Notes under the pieces: generated by a model | Databases searched by the model: none | What the model was told of the DNA's origin: nothing | What the model saw: the letters and a program-made list of their open reading frames with translations, nothing else | Program-made: the position numbers and the translations under genes | Source: Rhodocyclus tenuis | Lineage (GTDB): Bacteria; Pseudomonadota; Gammaproteobacteria; Burkholderiales; Rhodocyclaceae | Length of the DNA stretch: 64,000 bases | Reading direction: 5' to 3' | Assembly (NCBI RefSeq): GCF_014197755.1 | Contig: NZ_JACIGE010000002.1 | Span: 372,001-436,000 of the forward strand | Part shown: one piece after another, positions 8,580-17,141 of the stretch | How the letters are laid out: every line of letters begins with the position of its first letter | Numbering within the stretch: position 1 is the first letter of the stretch

Positions 8580-9287
8580 TCACTCCAGTGCCAGTGGCGC
8601 AGCCACGCCACCAACACCACGATTCAACTCAGCCTGACGACCGGAGCAATGCCCTGCCTGCGCGTCGTCGTATTCATGGTCGCGCAGCTTCCTGCCCGCG
8701 TTGCGATCACGCGCCTCAAGCGAGCCAAGAGCCCCGTAGCGTTTGGCGACGAACGCTTCGATCGCCGTTGAGCTCTCACCCGAACCAGCGAATGCACCGA
8801 GCGCGCGAGCAACGCCATCCACCCATCCTTCGCAGAACAGATCGGCACGTCGTGTCTTGGTCTCGGTTTTGCAGCGCTTGAGCTTGGCCTTGATATGCTC
8901 GGCCCGCGCGCGCCGCACTTGCCGAAGAAGCACGGTGAAGGCGTATTGCGCAATCTCCGGTGTAGCGCCAGTGCCGATGAAGGCCCATTCGCCGATGGGT
9001 TCCCATTTCGCACGATCCCAGCCTTGGCTGAAGATCACACGGCAACCGAAGGCCTCTCCCGTCAGGCTCGCAAGGCTTGCTTCCCATTGGGCCGGTTTCG
9101 CCGTGGCCCCAGCCTTTGCGCGTCGCTCAGCGGCCTCGGCCGCAGCGATATCGAGGTCGGCAACGCCATGCGTCTCCATCAGCTTGCGCGCTTGGCGCAA
9201 TGCGGCCTCGGCTTCGTGCTCGTTGGCGCTGGCCGACAGGGCGAGGCACTTGCGGATTTTGGCGATGATCTTGTCGCGTTCGTTCAT
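8580..9287 (-). CDS. DUF2786 domain protein
   Basis: The N-terminus (KIIAKIRKCLALSASANEHEAEAALRQA, about residues 5-32) is the hallmark of DUF2786, common in transposable phages. The remainder is basic and carries a GWVDGVARAL segment typical of the longer family members. Function is unknown. It lies in the early operon four bases upstream of gemA. Confidence 0.8.
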   Translation of the reverse strand: MNERDKIIAKIRKCLALSASANEHEAEAALRQARKLMETHGVADLDIAAAEAAERRAKAGATAKPAQWEASLASLTGEAFGCRVIFSQGWDRAKWEPIGEWAFIGTGATPEIAQYAFTVLLRQVRRARAEHIKAKLKRCKTETKTRRADLFCEGWVDGVARALGAFAGSGESSTAIEAFVAKRYGALGSLEARDRNAGRKLRDHEYDDAQAGHCSGRQAELNRGVGGVAAPLALE

Positions 9288-9353
9288 GTGGTGTTCCCGG
9301 TTATGGCAGTCTCCCGAAGCCGCCCCCGAGGAGCGGCTTGAGGCGGCGACCGA

Positions 9354-9587
9354 TCAGGCCTCGCCGCGAATCTGCGCTACCGCCTTCTTGCTATCGGCCT
9401 CACTGCCGTGCGCGATGGCCAGCAGCAAGCGGATCGGCTTCGGCAGGCTGCGGCCGTTTTCGTAGCGGCTGCCGCCCGACTGGGTAACGCCGATCGGCCC
9501 CCAGAATTGCGCCTGGTTGAGCTTCTTCTCCCGGCGCAGCGCGAGCGCGTCGGCGCCGGAAACCGTCTTTGCGTTGATGCTCTTCAT
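9354..9587 (-). CDS. Small XRE-like helix-turn-helix protein
   Basis: This 77-residue protein has an HTH of the LNQAQFWGPIGVTQSGGSRYENGRSLP form, so it is probably a DNA-binding regulator of the early operon. Its first codon overlaps the Gam-like gene stop. The DNA encoding the recognition helix is the one place in the prophage that clearly resembles a spacer of the host CRISPR array (see findings). Confidence 0.75.
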   Translation of the reverse strand: MKSINAKTVSGADALALRREKKLNQAQFWGPIGVTQSGGSRYENGRSLPKPIRLLLAIAHGSEADSKKAVAQIRGEA

Positions 9588-10171
9588 GCTGCCACCCCCT
9601 TCCGCTTGCCCTTAGATTTCGACGGTTTCTCGTCCTCGCCTTGGCGCTTGGCGGCATCGGCGAGGATGGCCTTCACCAGCTTTTCGACGTCGGTGTCGGT
9701 AAAGCTGATGAACGAGGCATCGGCGCCGCTGACCGAGCGGATGCCGATCTGCCGACGGATGGCGCTGTCGAGCTGAGCGACGGCCTCGACGTTGATCGCT
9801 TCTTGCGTGCGGACCAGCAGATCGGCCTGATCGGGCAGCAGCGCCTTGATGCGCTTGATCACGGCGGCTTCGTCGTCGTAGTCGATGCCATCCTCGGCTT
9901 TGCGGTAGCCGCACTTCACGCCGTCGATCAGGATCGAGCGCGGGCGAGCGAACAGTTGCGGCGCGCCGTCGATGAGCGCCTGCAGCTCGGCATGGCACTC
10001 GGCCTCGTGCGCCGCGGCGGCGTCGATCCCCGGGCGGTGGGCGGTATAGATCGGCGCCGCGGCTTCGGAGAGCGCGTGCTCAAGCGCCGTAGCGCGAGCC
10101 ACCGACAAGCGGTGCGCGTCGGCAAGGCGCTGAGCGGCGTCGCGGATATGGGCGATGGTTGGAGTGGTCAT
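9584..10171 (-). CDS. Gam-like DNA end-protection protein
   Basis: The 195-residue protein has a helical N-terminus, a central CGYRKAEDGIDYDDEAAVIKR segment and LLVRTQEAINVEAVAQL, which resemble the conserved C-terminal half of Mu Gam. A lysine-rich tail follows. Gam binds DNA ends and shields them from host exonucleases during transposition. Similarity is by pattern only, so the call is moderate. Confidence 0.65.
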   Translation of the reverse strand: MTTPTIAHIRDAAQRLADAHRLSVARATALEHALSEAAAPIYTAHRPGIDAAAAHEAECHAELQALIDGAPQLFARPRSILIDGVKCGYRKAEDGIDYDDEAAVIKRIKALLPDQADLLVRTQEAINVEAVAQLDSAIRRQIGIRSVSGADASFISFTDTDVEKLVKAILADAAKRQGEDEKPSKSKGKRKGVAA

Positions 10172-10186
10172 GTGAATCCTTTCAGT

Positions 10187-10480
10187 TCAGTTGGAGACGG
10201 AAAAAGCGGAGAGATCGGCACCGGCGCACAGGCGGTAGGTCGCAACCTTCTTGCGCGGCGAGCCCGCCGGCGCATCCACATCGCTGGCGCGTTCGATCAC
10301 GCGGCGGGTCAGCAGCAGATCGAGCAGGCGCGTCAGGCTGAGCGCATGCGTGCTCACCCGCACCTTGATGTCGCTGAAAGTCAGCGGCTCGCGCGCCTCG
10401 CGCAGGGCCTCGACGACTTCCTGCTCGGGCGTCTTCATCTGCAGCAGCGCCGCGATTTGCGAGGAGAAAAGGCTGCTCAT
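10187..10480 (-). CDS. Small winged-helix-like early phage protein
   Basis: It is 97 residues long and reads as an MDV-type winged helix (EQEVVEALREAREPLTFSDI...LTRLLDLLLTRRVIERA), suggesting DNA binding. The ATG at 10478-10480 overlaps the stop of the small gene upstream. The specific role is unknown. Confidence 0.65.
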   Translation of the reverse strand: MSSLFSSQIAALLQMKTPEQEVVEALREAREPLTFSDIKVRVSTHALSLTRLLDLLLTRRVIERASDVDAPAGSPRKKVATYRLCAGADLSAFSVSN

Positions 10481-10602
10481 GCCAGGCCTTCCCGCTTCGC
10501 CAGCAGCCACGCCCGGCGCGGCGAATAGCGCAGGTAGACGGAAAAGCGCAGCGCCAGGCGGGCACGTTCTGCCCAGCGCAGAACTGCAGCGAGCGGCTTC
10601 AT
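10477..10602 (-). CDS. 41-residue basic protein of the early operon
   Basis: This very small, arginine-rich ORF (MKPLAAVLRWAERARLALRF...) is tightly packed between two genes, with four-base overlaps at both ends (10477-10480 and 10599-10602). The packing favours translation. No family is recognised. Confidence 0.5.
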   Translation of the reverse strand: MKPLAAVLRWAERARLALRFSVYLRYSPRRAWLLAKREGLA

Positions 10603-11003
10603 ACGGCACCGCCTTTCTCGGCGGTAGCAAATGCGGCCGTGTAAACCGGAAGCGGGCACCAGTCGGGTGGCGTTGTGGCGCGCGTTAGGCTGTCGAAATC
10701 GCGACCAGCCAGCGCGCAGGACAGGCGTCCAAAGCTGTGCCGGCAGCTCTTGCAGTTCTTCACAACCTCGCAGCGCACGCCAGTCAAAGGTTCTTGCGCC
10801 GCCTCGAGCCCGGCCGGCATCGTCGCCCAAGCAGTGGGCGGATCAATCGGCCAGCCGTCAGCATTGCGCCACTGCTCGCCGTCGAGATAGCCCAGCCAGA
10901 CATTTCCTGCCTCGACGTTGCCGGTAATGAGTACCGTCGTATCCGAGTCCGGCAGTTGCTCGGCGGTCGGGTGCCAGATGATGGTTTCAGTGATCAAAGG
11001 CAT
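10599..11003 (-). CDS. DUF551-like phage protein with a C-terminal Cys cluster
   Basis: The N-terminal half (IIWHPTAEQLPDSDTTVLI...GYLDGEQWRNADGWPIDPPTAWATMP) matches the pattern of DUF551, a small phage domain. The C-terminal half contains CKSCRHSF and WCPLP cysteines that might bind a metal. The start at 11003 is chosen since the longer frame runs further into the upstream gene. Function is unknown. Confidence 0.6.
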   Translation of the reverse strand: MPLITETIIWHPTAEQLPDSDTTVLITGNVEAGNVWLGYLDGEQWRNADGWPIDPPTAWATMPAGLEAAQEPLTGVRCEVVKNCKSCRHSFGRLSCALAGRDFDSLTRATTPPDWCPLPVYTAAFATAEKGGAV

Positions 11004-11341
11004 GTCACTTCTTCCCACTCAATCCTCACGCCGAAGCGATCGGCGAACCAGGTGTAGATCGTCAGCGCGCCGTCTTGCCGCCGCTGGCGCCAGGCGCAGT
11101 CATCCTTGAAGACCACATGCAGGCGCGGGCTGGGCGCCACGACGATCACGATCTTGTCGCCGCCGATGTCGCGCGATCCGTGAAAGCTGATCACGCTGAA
11201 GCGCTGGCTGATCAGCCACACCACGGCGTTCAGCAAGCTGGTGATCAGCTTGGTAGCCGCCGCGATCGACGTTTGGCGAGTAGCGTCCGGCGCCGCCGAG
11301 TCGATCAGCGCCCGCGGCTGTTGAAGATGGGCGGCGCTCAT
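10994..11341 (-). CDS. Conserved hypothetical phage protein downstream of mnB-like ATPase
   Basis: The 115-residue protein starts at an ATG overlapping the stop of the MuB-like gene, so it is translationally coupled. It has a helical N-terminal half and a beta-rich C-terminal half (VIVVAPSPRLHVVFKDD). I do not recognise a family. Position suggests an early replication/transposition accessory. Confidence 0.5.
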   Translation of the reverse strand: MSAAHLQQPRALIDSAAPDATRQTSIAAATKLITSLLNAVVWLISQRFSVISFHGSRDIGGDKIVIVVAPSPRLHVVFKDDCAWRQRRQDGALTIYTWFADRFGVRIEWEEVTCL

Positions 11342-12537
11342 CACAGGCTCCGCACCACGTCGGCCGTTACCAGCGGGCTGCCGATCTCGGCGGCGACGTT
11401 GAGCGCCGCCGTCATCAGGTTGCCCACCGCCAGCGGATACAGCAGCGAGACCGTCTCCGCCTTGTCGCGCCGCTGCGCCGTCACCGTCAGCTTGGCGCGG
11501 ATGGCGTCAATGCCGCCCGCGTCGATCACATCGGCAACCGCCTTGCCGGCACGCTCCAGCTTGAAGCGCAGGTAGTCATCCAGGCGCCCGCCATCCAGCG
11601 GCGGCAGTTCGACCATCTCGCAGCGCTGCACCACCTCGCGCACGTCGGCGTTGCGTTCCGACAGCTTCGCCTGCAGCTCGGGCTGGCCGATCAGGATGAT
11701 CGACAAGAGCTTTTTGAACCCGGTCTCCAGCTCGAAGAAGCGCTTCAGATGCTTGATCGTCGGAACCGGCAGCGCATGCGCTTCGTCGATCACCAGGCAA
11801 TGCCGATAGCCCGCGGCGTGACTCTCGCGCAGCACCTGGTGCAACTGCCGAAAGCGCGCTTCCGGGCTGCTCTTCGGCCGCTCCAGCGGTGCCACCGTCG
11901 CCATGATCGCCTCGGCGATGTGGCTGGCCTTGAGCGTCTTGCCTTTTTGATCGTTGTCTTCCATGCCCAACACGTAGGGGCGAATCAGCACGATCTGCTG
12001 GTGCTCGCGCTCGATGCGCTCTTCCAGGTCGCGCAGCAGCGTCGTCTTGCCGGCGCCGGACTCGGCGACGATGGCGAGCAGGCCGCCGAACTTGGCCGCC
12101 GAGAACATCGACTCGCGCACATAGCGGATATCGGGGCTGACATACATGTCCTCGTCGGACTGGATGGCATCCTCTGCAAAGGGGTCGCGGAAGAGCGAGA
12201 AGTGCTTCTTCGTCGCCGGGTGAAGGGTTTGTTTACGCAGTAACATGGAATCCTCCTTGGGTAAGTCGTCAGTGGTTTGCTGCGGGGAGACCGGGGCAGG
12301 CGCGTTGGCGCGCGTCTGCCCCACTACTTCGAAAGCGGTTGCGATATCGGCCGCTGGAACATTGGCCTGCGAAAGAAAGGCCCGGATTCCCGCCTCGAGC
12401 GTTTCCTGCGGCAAGCTCTTTGGCCAGGAGCCGTGATTGACGATCTGAGCGACAGTCGCGGTCGATACCTTCAGTGCCCGCGCCAGATCGGCCTGCCTGC
12501 AGCCGGGGGGGCCGAGCAAAAGCTTCAGCCTGAGCAT
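11341..12537 (-). CDS. MuB-like AAA+ transposition target-selection ATPase
   Basis: The 398-residue protein has an N-terminal HTH (QADLARALKVSTATVAQIVN, about 15-34), a linker and an AAA+ domain. The Walker A is ESGAGKTTL (about 159-167) and Walker B is HCLVIDEAHAL (about 247-256). As in Mu and BcepMu, the protein should polymerise on target DNA, deliver it to the transposase and confer target immunity. The ATG at 12537 overlaps the transposase stop. Longer frames to the right are out-of-frame readings of the transposase. Confidence 0.92.
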   Translation of the reverse strand: MLRLKLLLGPPGCRQADLARALKVSTATVAQIVNHGSWPKSLPQETLEAGIRAFLSQANVPAADIATAFEVVGQTRANAPAPVSPQQTTDDLPKEDSMLLRKQTLHPATKKHFSLFRDPFAEDAIQSDEDMYVSPDIRYVRESMFSAAKFGGLLAIVAESGAGKTTLLRDLEERIEREHQQIVLIRPYVLGMEDNDQKGKTLKASHIAEAIMATVAPLERPKSSPEARFRQLHQVLRESHAAGYRHCLVIDEAHALPVPTIKHLKRFFELETGFKKLLSIILIGQPELQAKLSERNADVREVVQRCEMVELPPLDGGRLDDYLRFKLERAGKAVADVIDAGGIDAIRAKLTVTAQRRDKAETVSLLYPLAVGNLMTAALNVAAEIGSPLVTADVVRSL

Positions 12538-14330
12538 CACGCACCTCCCACCGCGCGAAGCCGCGCTGCCGGTTCGCCCTGTGCCGCGCGCGCGCCCTCG
12601 AGCTCGGCGGCAACCGTATCGAGCTGGTCTTCGGGAACGCCCTCGGGAAAGCGCTTTGCCAGCCGCGCGAAGTGCTCGCTCGTCCAGCGCTCGCCGAGCC
12701 TCGCCTTGAGACGGCGTGCGGCCTCGACGTGCGAGAGCGGCGGAAACTCCACCGTCGGCGGCGTCAGCAAATGCGCCCGGCCGCGGCGCGGCAGATAGTT
12801 CGGCAGTTCGGCATCGGTGATCGTCTTGAAGGCATGGAACTCGCCGCCGAAAGGCAGGCGTTTCGCCTTGCGTGCCGCCTCGGCCTCGCCCTGCGTGTCC
12901 GCGCCCATCACCAGCCGCTCGATTTCCTTGCTGGCCGTCTGCGCCGGCGTATCGGCAGGCGCGCGATAGCGCTCGCCGATCACCGCAGCCGTCTCGGCAA
13001 AGCCGAATTCGTTCTTCTTCACCTCGGCCACCACGTGGAAAACCTCGCGGCCATCGGCGTCGATCCGCACCACCTGCGCCGCATCGTCGCGCCACGGGTT
13101 GCGCGTCACCAGCACCTTCTCGCCAACCATCACCTGAGGCACCGTCGACACGTCCCACTCGCGGCCGGCAAACTGCACGCGCAGCAGCGGCGTCACCGTG
13201 CGCGGCTCGGGCGCCGCGACGGCAAGCTCACGGCACACTTCTACGGGCGGCGCCTTCTCCAGCTGCGCTGCGGTAATCGTCATCCACACCGCACTGCGCG
13301 AGCGTCCATGCCGGCGATGAATCGCCGTCGCGTTGAACGCCATCCGCCATTGCCGGGCGCGCTCGTTGAGCTCGTCGAGATTCGCCACCGGCTCGAACTT
13401 CAGCCGCGCTTCGAACTTGCGCTCGATGATGTTCCGCGCGTTTTCCACCTGCCCGGTGGCGCGGGCGTTGCCCGGCGCGTGCGGCATCAGCCGGATGCCG
13501 AGCGACTTGCACAGGTTCTTCGTCATCGCCGCCGTGTTGGCTGAACCCGGGTCGAGCATCAGGATCTTCGGCACGCCGTGCATGAGGTCTTGTCCGCCAC
13601 GCTCCTGCATCGCGTTGATCAATACCGAGCACAGGTTGTCGCCGGACTCCGCGCCCATCACGTACTCGGCGTAAATCCAGTCGCTGGTGTGATCGGTGAG
13701 CTCGTACGACCAAACGCGGTTGGCGGCAATGCGGGCGAGGTTCTTCGGCTTGTTCTTGTAGAACTTGTCGGCTTCCATCACCTGCAGGCCGCTCTCGCGC
13801 GCCCCTGCGCCGGCGCCGGGCTTGAGGTAATAGAGCACGCACAGGCTGGCGTCGATCTGCCACACATGATTCGGGTGCAGGCTGGCCAGCTGCGTCGCCG
13901 GCGCCGGCTCGGCCAGCTGGTCGGGATGCAGCTTGTAGGCACGCAGCGCGCGGTGAATCGTGCTCTGCGAGAGCGGCCGGACTTCGCCGGTCGATTTGTC
14001 GATGCCCTCGGCGCGCACCTTCTCATCCGCGCGCAGCGCTTCAACCGCATCGCCCACGCCGAACAGACGCTTGTTGTTCTTGCGCGCCGAGTTCGTCAGC
14101 ACGCCGGAGATCACCAGCGCCTCATCGCGCGACAGTGCCGTCTTGCCGGCGTCGCGGCGTTTCTTGCGCTCGCCCATGATGGCTACCTCTTTCAGCTTGC
14201 GGTGCAACGTGGCGCGCGACATCCCCAGTTCCTGGCACGCAGCCTGGTAGATGGCGTCCTTGCTGCCGTGCGCCGCCTGGCGAAGGGCGCAGGCCAGCGA
14301 CACCAATCTTTCCGTCAGCGCCGGGCTCAT
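12537..14330 (-). CDS. DDE transposase (MuA/BcepMu TnpA-like)
   Basis: The 597-residue protein has an N-terminal HTH (ELGMSRATLHRKLKEVA) and an RNase-H-like core. Its catalytic triad is probably D160 (VWQIDAS), D260 (LMLDPGS) and E296 (GQVENAR), with D-35-E spacing. A beta-barrel and basic C-terminus follow. The enzyme pairs the phage ends and carries out replicative transposition. Its gene ends inside the start of the MuB-like gene. Confidence 0.93.
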   Translation of the reverse strand: MSPALTERLVSLACALRQAAHGSKDAIYQAACQELGMSRATLHRKLKEVAIMGERKKRRDAGKTALSRDEALVISGVLTNSARKNNKRLFGVGDAVEALRADEKVRAEGIDKSTGEVRPLSQSTIHRALRAYKLHPDQLAEPAPATQLASLHPNHVWQIDASLCVLYYLKPGAGAGARESGLQVMEADKFYKNKPKNLARIAANRVWSYELTDHTSDWIYAEYVMGAESGDNLCSVLINAMQERGGQDLMHGVPKILMLDPGSANTAAMTKNLCKSLGIRLMPHAPGNARATGQVENARNIIERKFEARLKFEPVANLDELNERARQWRMAFNATAIHRRHGRSRSAVWMTITAAQLEKAPPVEVCRELAVAAPEPRTVTPLLRVQFAGREWDVSTVPQVMVGEKVLVTRNPWRDDAAQVVRIDADGREVFHVVAEVKKNEFGFAETAAVIGERYRAPADTPAQTASKEIERLVMGADTQGEAEAARKAKRLPFGGEFHAFKTITDAELPNYLPRRGRAHLLTPPTVEFPPLSHVEAARRLKARLGERWTSEHFARLAKRFPEGVPEDQLDTVAAELEGARAAQGEPAARLRAVGGA

Positions 14331-14333
14331 GGC

Positions 14334-15425
14334 TCAGGCCTCTGCCACCGTGCCGGCCGCCACCATGCGGCCCTGCGCATCGAGTTCCCAGCCCTTCTTC
14401 GCCAGCTCGGCGGGAACCATCTTTCCGCTCGCATCGAAGGCCCAGCCGTTTTCTGCCATCGCAGCAGCCGTCGCTTCTTTGATGCGCGCTTCGGCGCCGG
14501 GGCGCGCCCACTCGGGCGTGTCGTCGCCGTCCGGACGGGCTTTGATGTCGAACTCGCCGCGCAGCTGCTTGATCGCCAGCTCCAGCTGGCAGATCAGCCC
14601 CGCGGTGAAGTCTTCGTGATTGGCGCCGTGCGTTTCGGCATGCTCGGCGAGCGCCGCCAAACCGGAGCGCAGCGCGAGGATGCCCACTTCGGCCATGCCC
14701 GCCATTTGCGTGACTTCCTTGCGCAGCTCGTCGGCCACCTCGGCCGGCGGCAGCGCCTTCACGCGGCGCTGCGCCTTGGCGAGCGATTCGGTCAGCTCGT
14801 CGATCTTGCGGTTCTTGCCTTCGAGCACTTCGCCGCGAGCTTCGAGGTCGGCCTCGGCGGCTTCGGCGCGCTGCGTCAGCGCCTCCTTTTCCTTCGCGTG
14901 CTTGGCGATCAGGTCTTCGGCCAGTTCCAGCAAAGTGTCCTTGTCGCCCTCCTTGGCCGCTTCGATCAGTGCTGCGCGCTGATCAGAAGGCATCTTGCGG
15001 AACTGACGCAGATCACGGTAGCCGATGCCGACGCGCTGCATCTGCTCCAGAGCCTCCTCGCCGAACGCTTGCAGGTTGGCGATGTCCTGATTGGCCTTGT
15101 CGTCGGAAATCCCGAGCAGGCTGCAAAATTCCACCCACGTACCCTTCAACTCCGAACCGTTCGGAGTTCTTGCACCCGCGAGTTGCTGATACAGCTTGTT
15201 TTCCTTGACGATCGCGAGCTTAGAAACTCCGAACGTTCGGAGTAGATCGCCTGCTGCCTGGAACGCTTGCGCCTGGCCGAGCAGCTGATTGACCAGGTCA
15301 CGGCCCTGCTCGTAACCCTGCTGCAGGGCGCCAAGTTGCTTGGCGGCCTCATTGGCCTCTTCGAGGCGTGCCGGGTTGAATCCGTCGTCGGCGGGGGTGG
15401 GGAGTGCTTTGGTCGGGCGTGCCAT
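14334..15425 (-). CDS. Coiled-coil early phage protein, unknown function
   Basis: The protein has 363 residues with an N-terminal globular part, a long Ala/Glu/Lys-rich coiled coil (about 170-245) and two copies of a short C-terminal repeat (ENGWAFDASGKMV and KKGWELDAQGRMV). It is just upstream of the transposase in the early operon. Its DNA contains two large palindromes (separate entries). A KfrA- or DUF3102-like nucleoid role is possible, but I cannot assign a family. Confidence 0.6.
   Translation of the reverse strand: MARPTKALPTPADDGFNPARLEEANEAAKQLGALQQGYEQGRDLVNQLLGQAQAFQAAGDLLRTFGVSKLAIVKENKLYQQLAGARTPNGSELKGTWVEFCSLLGISDDKANQDIANLQAFGEEALEQMQRVGIGYRDLRQFRKMPSDQRAALIEAAKEGDKDTLLELAEDLIAKHAKEKEALTQRAEAAEADLEARGEVLEGKNRKIDELTESLAKAQRRVKALPPAEVADELRKEVTQMAGMAEVGILALRSGLAALAEHAETHGANHEDFTAGLICQLELAIKQLRGEFDIKARPDGDDTPEWARPGAEARIKEATAAAMAENGWAFDASGKMVPAELAKKGWELDAQGRMVAAGTVAEA
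15148..15168. repeat. 21-bp perfect palindrome, copy 1 of a pair
   Basis: Half-sites AACTCCGAAC and GTTCGGAGTT flank a central C. It lies inside the coding sequence of the coiled-coil protein, 76 bp centre-to-centre from a nearly identical 18-bp palindrome at 15226-15243. It could be an operator or partition-like protein site; no function is known. Confidence 0.6.
15226..15243. repeat. 18-bp perfect palindrome, copy 2 of a pair
   Basis: Half-sites ACTCCGAAC and GTTCGGAGT abut without a spacer base. Apart from the missing central base, it repeats the arms of the palindrome at 15148-15168. Confidence 0.6.
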
Positions 15426-15441
15426 GTTGGCGTTCTCCAGT

Positions 15442-15750
15442 TCAGTTCGTACGGGTGAAGTTGTGGCGGATTTCCGCCAGTCGCTGATCGGCGCGGTCCA
15501 GATCGGCCATCACGCGACCGAAGACTCGGGCCATCCGGGGCGTGGGGTGAAAGTGGCCGGTGGTCTCGTCCTTGCGCGCCCAGCCCTTTTCGATCAGGAG
15601 GCGCGTCGCGCGGGTGATGTTGCTGGCGCTCAGATTCAGTTGCTTGGCCAGCGCGGCGTTCGAGACGCCATTCACGGCGTAAGCCGACAGTGCATCGAGC
15701 ACGTCGAGCACCTTCAGCGCGGCGCCGCGTTCGTCGTCGTCCCGGCTCAT
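15442..15750 (-). CDS. Winged-helix (IclR/MarR-like) early regulator
   Basis: The 102-residue protein has a typical winged-helix region (VLDALSAYAVNGVSNAALAKQLNLSASNITRATRLLIEKGW), so it probably binds DNA. It is in the early operon, with its ATG overlapping the stop of the preceding gene. It is a common component of BcepMu-like phages. The target is unknown. Confidence 0.7.
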   Translation of the reverse strand: MSRDDDERGAALKVLDVLDALSAYAVNGVSNAALAKQLNLSASNITRATRLLIEKGWARKDETTGHFHPTPRMARVFGRVMADLDRADQRLAEIRHNFTRTN

Positions 15751-16229
15751 TCCGCCTCTCCTGCAAAGTCGAGTTCGGGCTGCGCGTGCTTGACCACGTT
15801 GCCGCGGTGCGCGGCGAGCGTTTCCAGCGCCGCCTGGATCGCGCCGAGCGTCTCGTCGGCGTTGGCGTGGCTGGCGTAAAAGCCGATCAGCGCGCCGACG
15901 GCATCGTTGAGCACCGCCTGCAGCGTCTGGATGTCGGCGGCCGAGGCGCTGCGCCCGGTCGGGATGCCGACCATCAGCCGGCCGGCGCTGGCCACCAGCC
16001 AGCGGGTGGCGAAGTCGATGCCGCAGACGTTTTCGTAGGGGCGGATCAGGTTGGCCGGGAAGCGGCCGGACTGAATCCACTTGTAGAGCGACCAGTGGTC
16101 GGTGATGCCCATCGCGTCGGCAATACGCTCAACGGAGAGGTTGCGGCGCTCGCGGGCGTGGTCTTTGCACAGCTCCAGCGCGTGGCGCAGGCTGGTCGGC
16201 TGCAGGCGTTTCCAGTTCCGGCGGCTCAT
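15747..16229 (-). CDS. Early phage HTH-containing protein
   Basis: The 160-residue protein has an HTH-like stretch (NLSVERIADAMGITDHWSLYKWIQSGRFP) followed by a helical domain (ADIQTLQAVLNDAVGALIGFY...). This is the organisation seen in conserved transposable-phage early proteins. It is probably a regulator; exact role unknown. The start at 16229 has no competing in-frame ATG close by. Confidence 0.6.
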   Translation of the reverse strand: MSRRNWKRLQPTSLRHALELCKDHARERRNLSVERIADAMGITDHWSLYKWIQSGRFPANLIRPYENVCGIDFATRWLVASAGRLMVGIPTGRSASAADIQTLQAVLNDAVGALIGFYASHANADETLGAIQAALETLAAHRGNVVKHAQPELDFAGEAE

Positions 16230-16347
16230 TGGAAGCCCCCTTTCCGGGCGGCAAATGGCCGCGCCAAACAAATCGCCGAATTGCGGCTGTTGCAACGCGT
16301 TTGCATGAAATAGGATGAAGCGTCGATAATTTGGATAGGGGAGTACG

Positions 16348-16821
16348 TCATGGCTGAAATGGAATACGGCTTGCATCAGGTAGCAGCGACGACTTCAGCG
16401 GCGCTGAAGGAAGCGGCGCTGTATCAGGATGGGCTTGAGGCGCTGATTGGCTTTCTTCTGGCGCAGCTGGCGGAGTCGAGCCGGAGTCCGGCGCAGTTGC
16501 TGCAGGCGCTGCCGCGAGAATATGCAGAGCAAGCACAAGACGATCCTCATAGCCCGCTGCTCTGGCCTTTTGAACGGCTTGAAGCACAGCTTCGGTGCCA
16601 GATAGGAACTCCTGTTGAAACCGGAATGCCACGAGGACTTGCGCGGAGTTTTCAACGCTTGCCAGGAGCGCCGCGCGCAGCGCTGCGTGACGCAGCTGCG
16701 CTACCAGGCGATGAACCTGCACAGTAGTAATGCGGTACTTGATCGCGAGCTCGGCGTGGTTGCTGCCGTTGAACTCCGCGAGCAGTGCGAGCAGTTGATC
16801 GGCCGACATGGCAGGTCTCAC
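16348..16821 (-). CDS. Early protein with a Mor/C-like helix-turn-helix
   Basis: The 157-residue protein has an N-terminal HTH (EFNGSNHAELAIKYRITTVQVHRLV) nearly superimposable on that of the Mor-like protein at 7770-8102. A helical middle and a Pro/Ala-rich, probably disordered tail follow. A GTG start at 16821 overlaps the upstream stop as GTGA; an internal ATG at 16809 is the alternative. It may be a second regulator of the Mor superfamily lacking the usual N-terminal domain. The opposite-strand frame here lacks recognisable features. Confidence 0.6.
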   Translation of the reverse strand: MRPAMSADQLLALLAEFNGSNHAELAIKYRITTVQVHRLVAQLRHAALRAALLASVENSAQVLVAFRFQQEFLSGTEAVLQAVQKARAAGYEDRLVLALHILAAAPAATAPDSGSTPPAAPEESQSAPQAHPDTAPLPSAPLKSSLLPDASRIPFQP

Positions 16822-17066
16822 GCGGCGATGCGGCGGTCAGCCTGCGAGTCGAGCGCGCGGGCCGGGTCGGTGCAAACGACGCCGTCCTTGAGGCCGAGCT
16901 TGACGGCGATGTTGTGGGCGGCGCCGCGAGCGCACTTCTTGCGGCCGCCGAGGACTTCGAAGACCAGGTTGGGCGAGAAGCCGTTGGCCAGCGACCAAGC
17001 GGTGATGGAGATGCCCTGACGCTTCAGTTCGGCGCGGGCTTCTTCGGCAGTACGCAGTTGTTTCAT
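16818..17066 (-). CDS. BcepMu gp16-family / Ner-like DNA-binding protein
   Basis: This 82-residue protein is of the form ISITAWSLANGFSPNLVFEVLGGRKKCARG...AVKLGLKDG, the pattern of the BcepMu gp16 family of small HTH proteins. It is the first gene of the leftward early operon, where Mu places ner, so it probably tunes the early promoter and the lysis/lysogeny choice. The ATG at 17066 is about 70 nt downstream of the predicted transcription start. Confidence 0.8.
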   Translation of the reverse strand: MKQLRTAEEARAELKRQGISITAWSLANGFSPNLVFEVLGGRKKCARGAAHNIAVKLGLKDGVVCTDPARALDSQADRRIAA

Positions 17067-17141
17067 GGAAGCTCCTTCGGGGGTTAGGCGCTCTTTCGGG
17101 TGTCGATTAAGTCGCCGTGCTGTGTTGGACGGTGTGAATAA

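Noticed and set aside
16350-16727. 125-codon forward frame opposite the early Mor-like HTH gene
   Set aside because: It starts at the stop of the reverse gene, lacks recognisable features, and the reverse frame has an HTH and a coupled GTG start.
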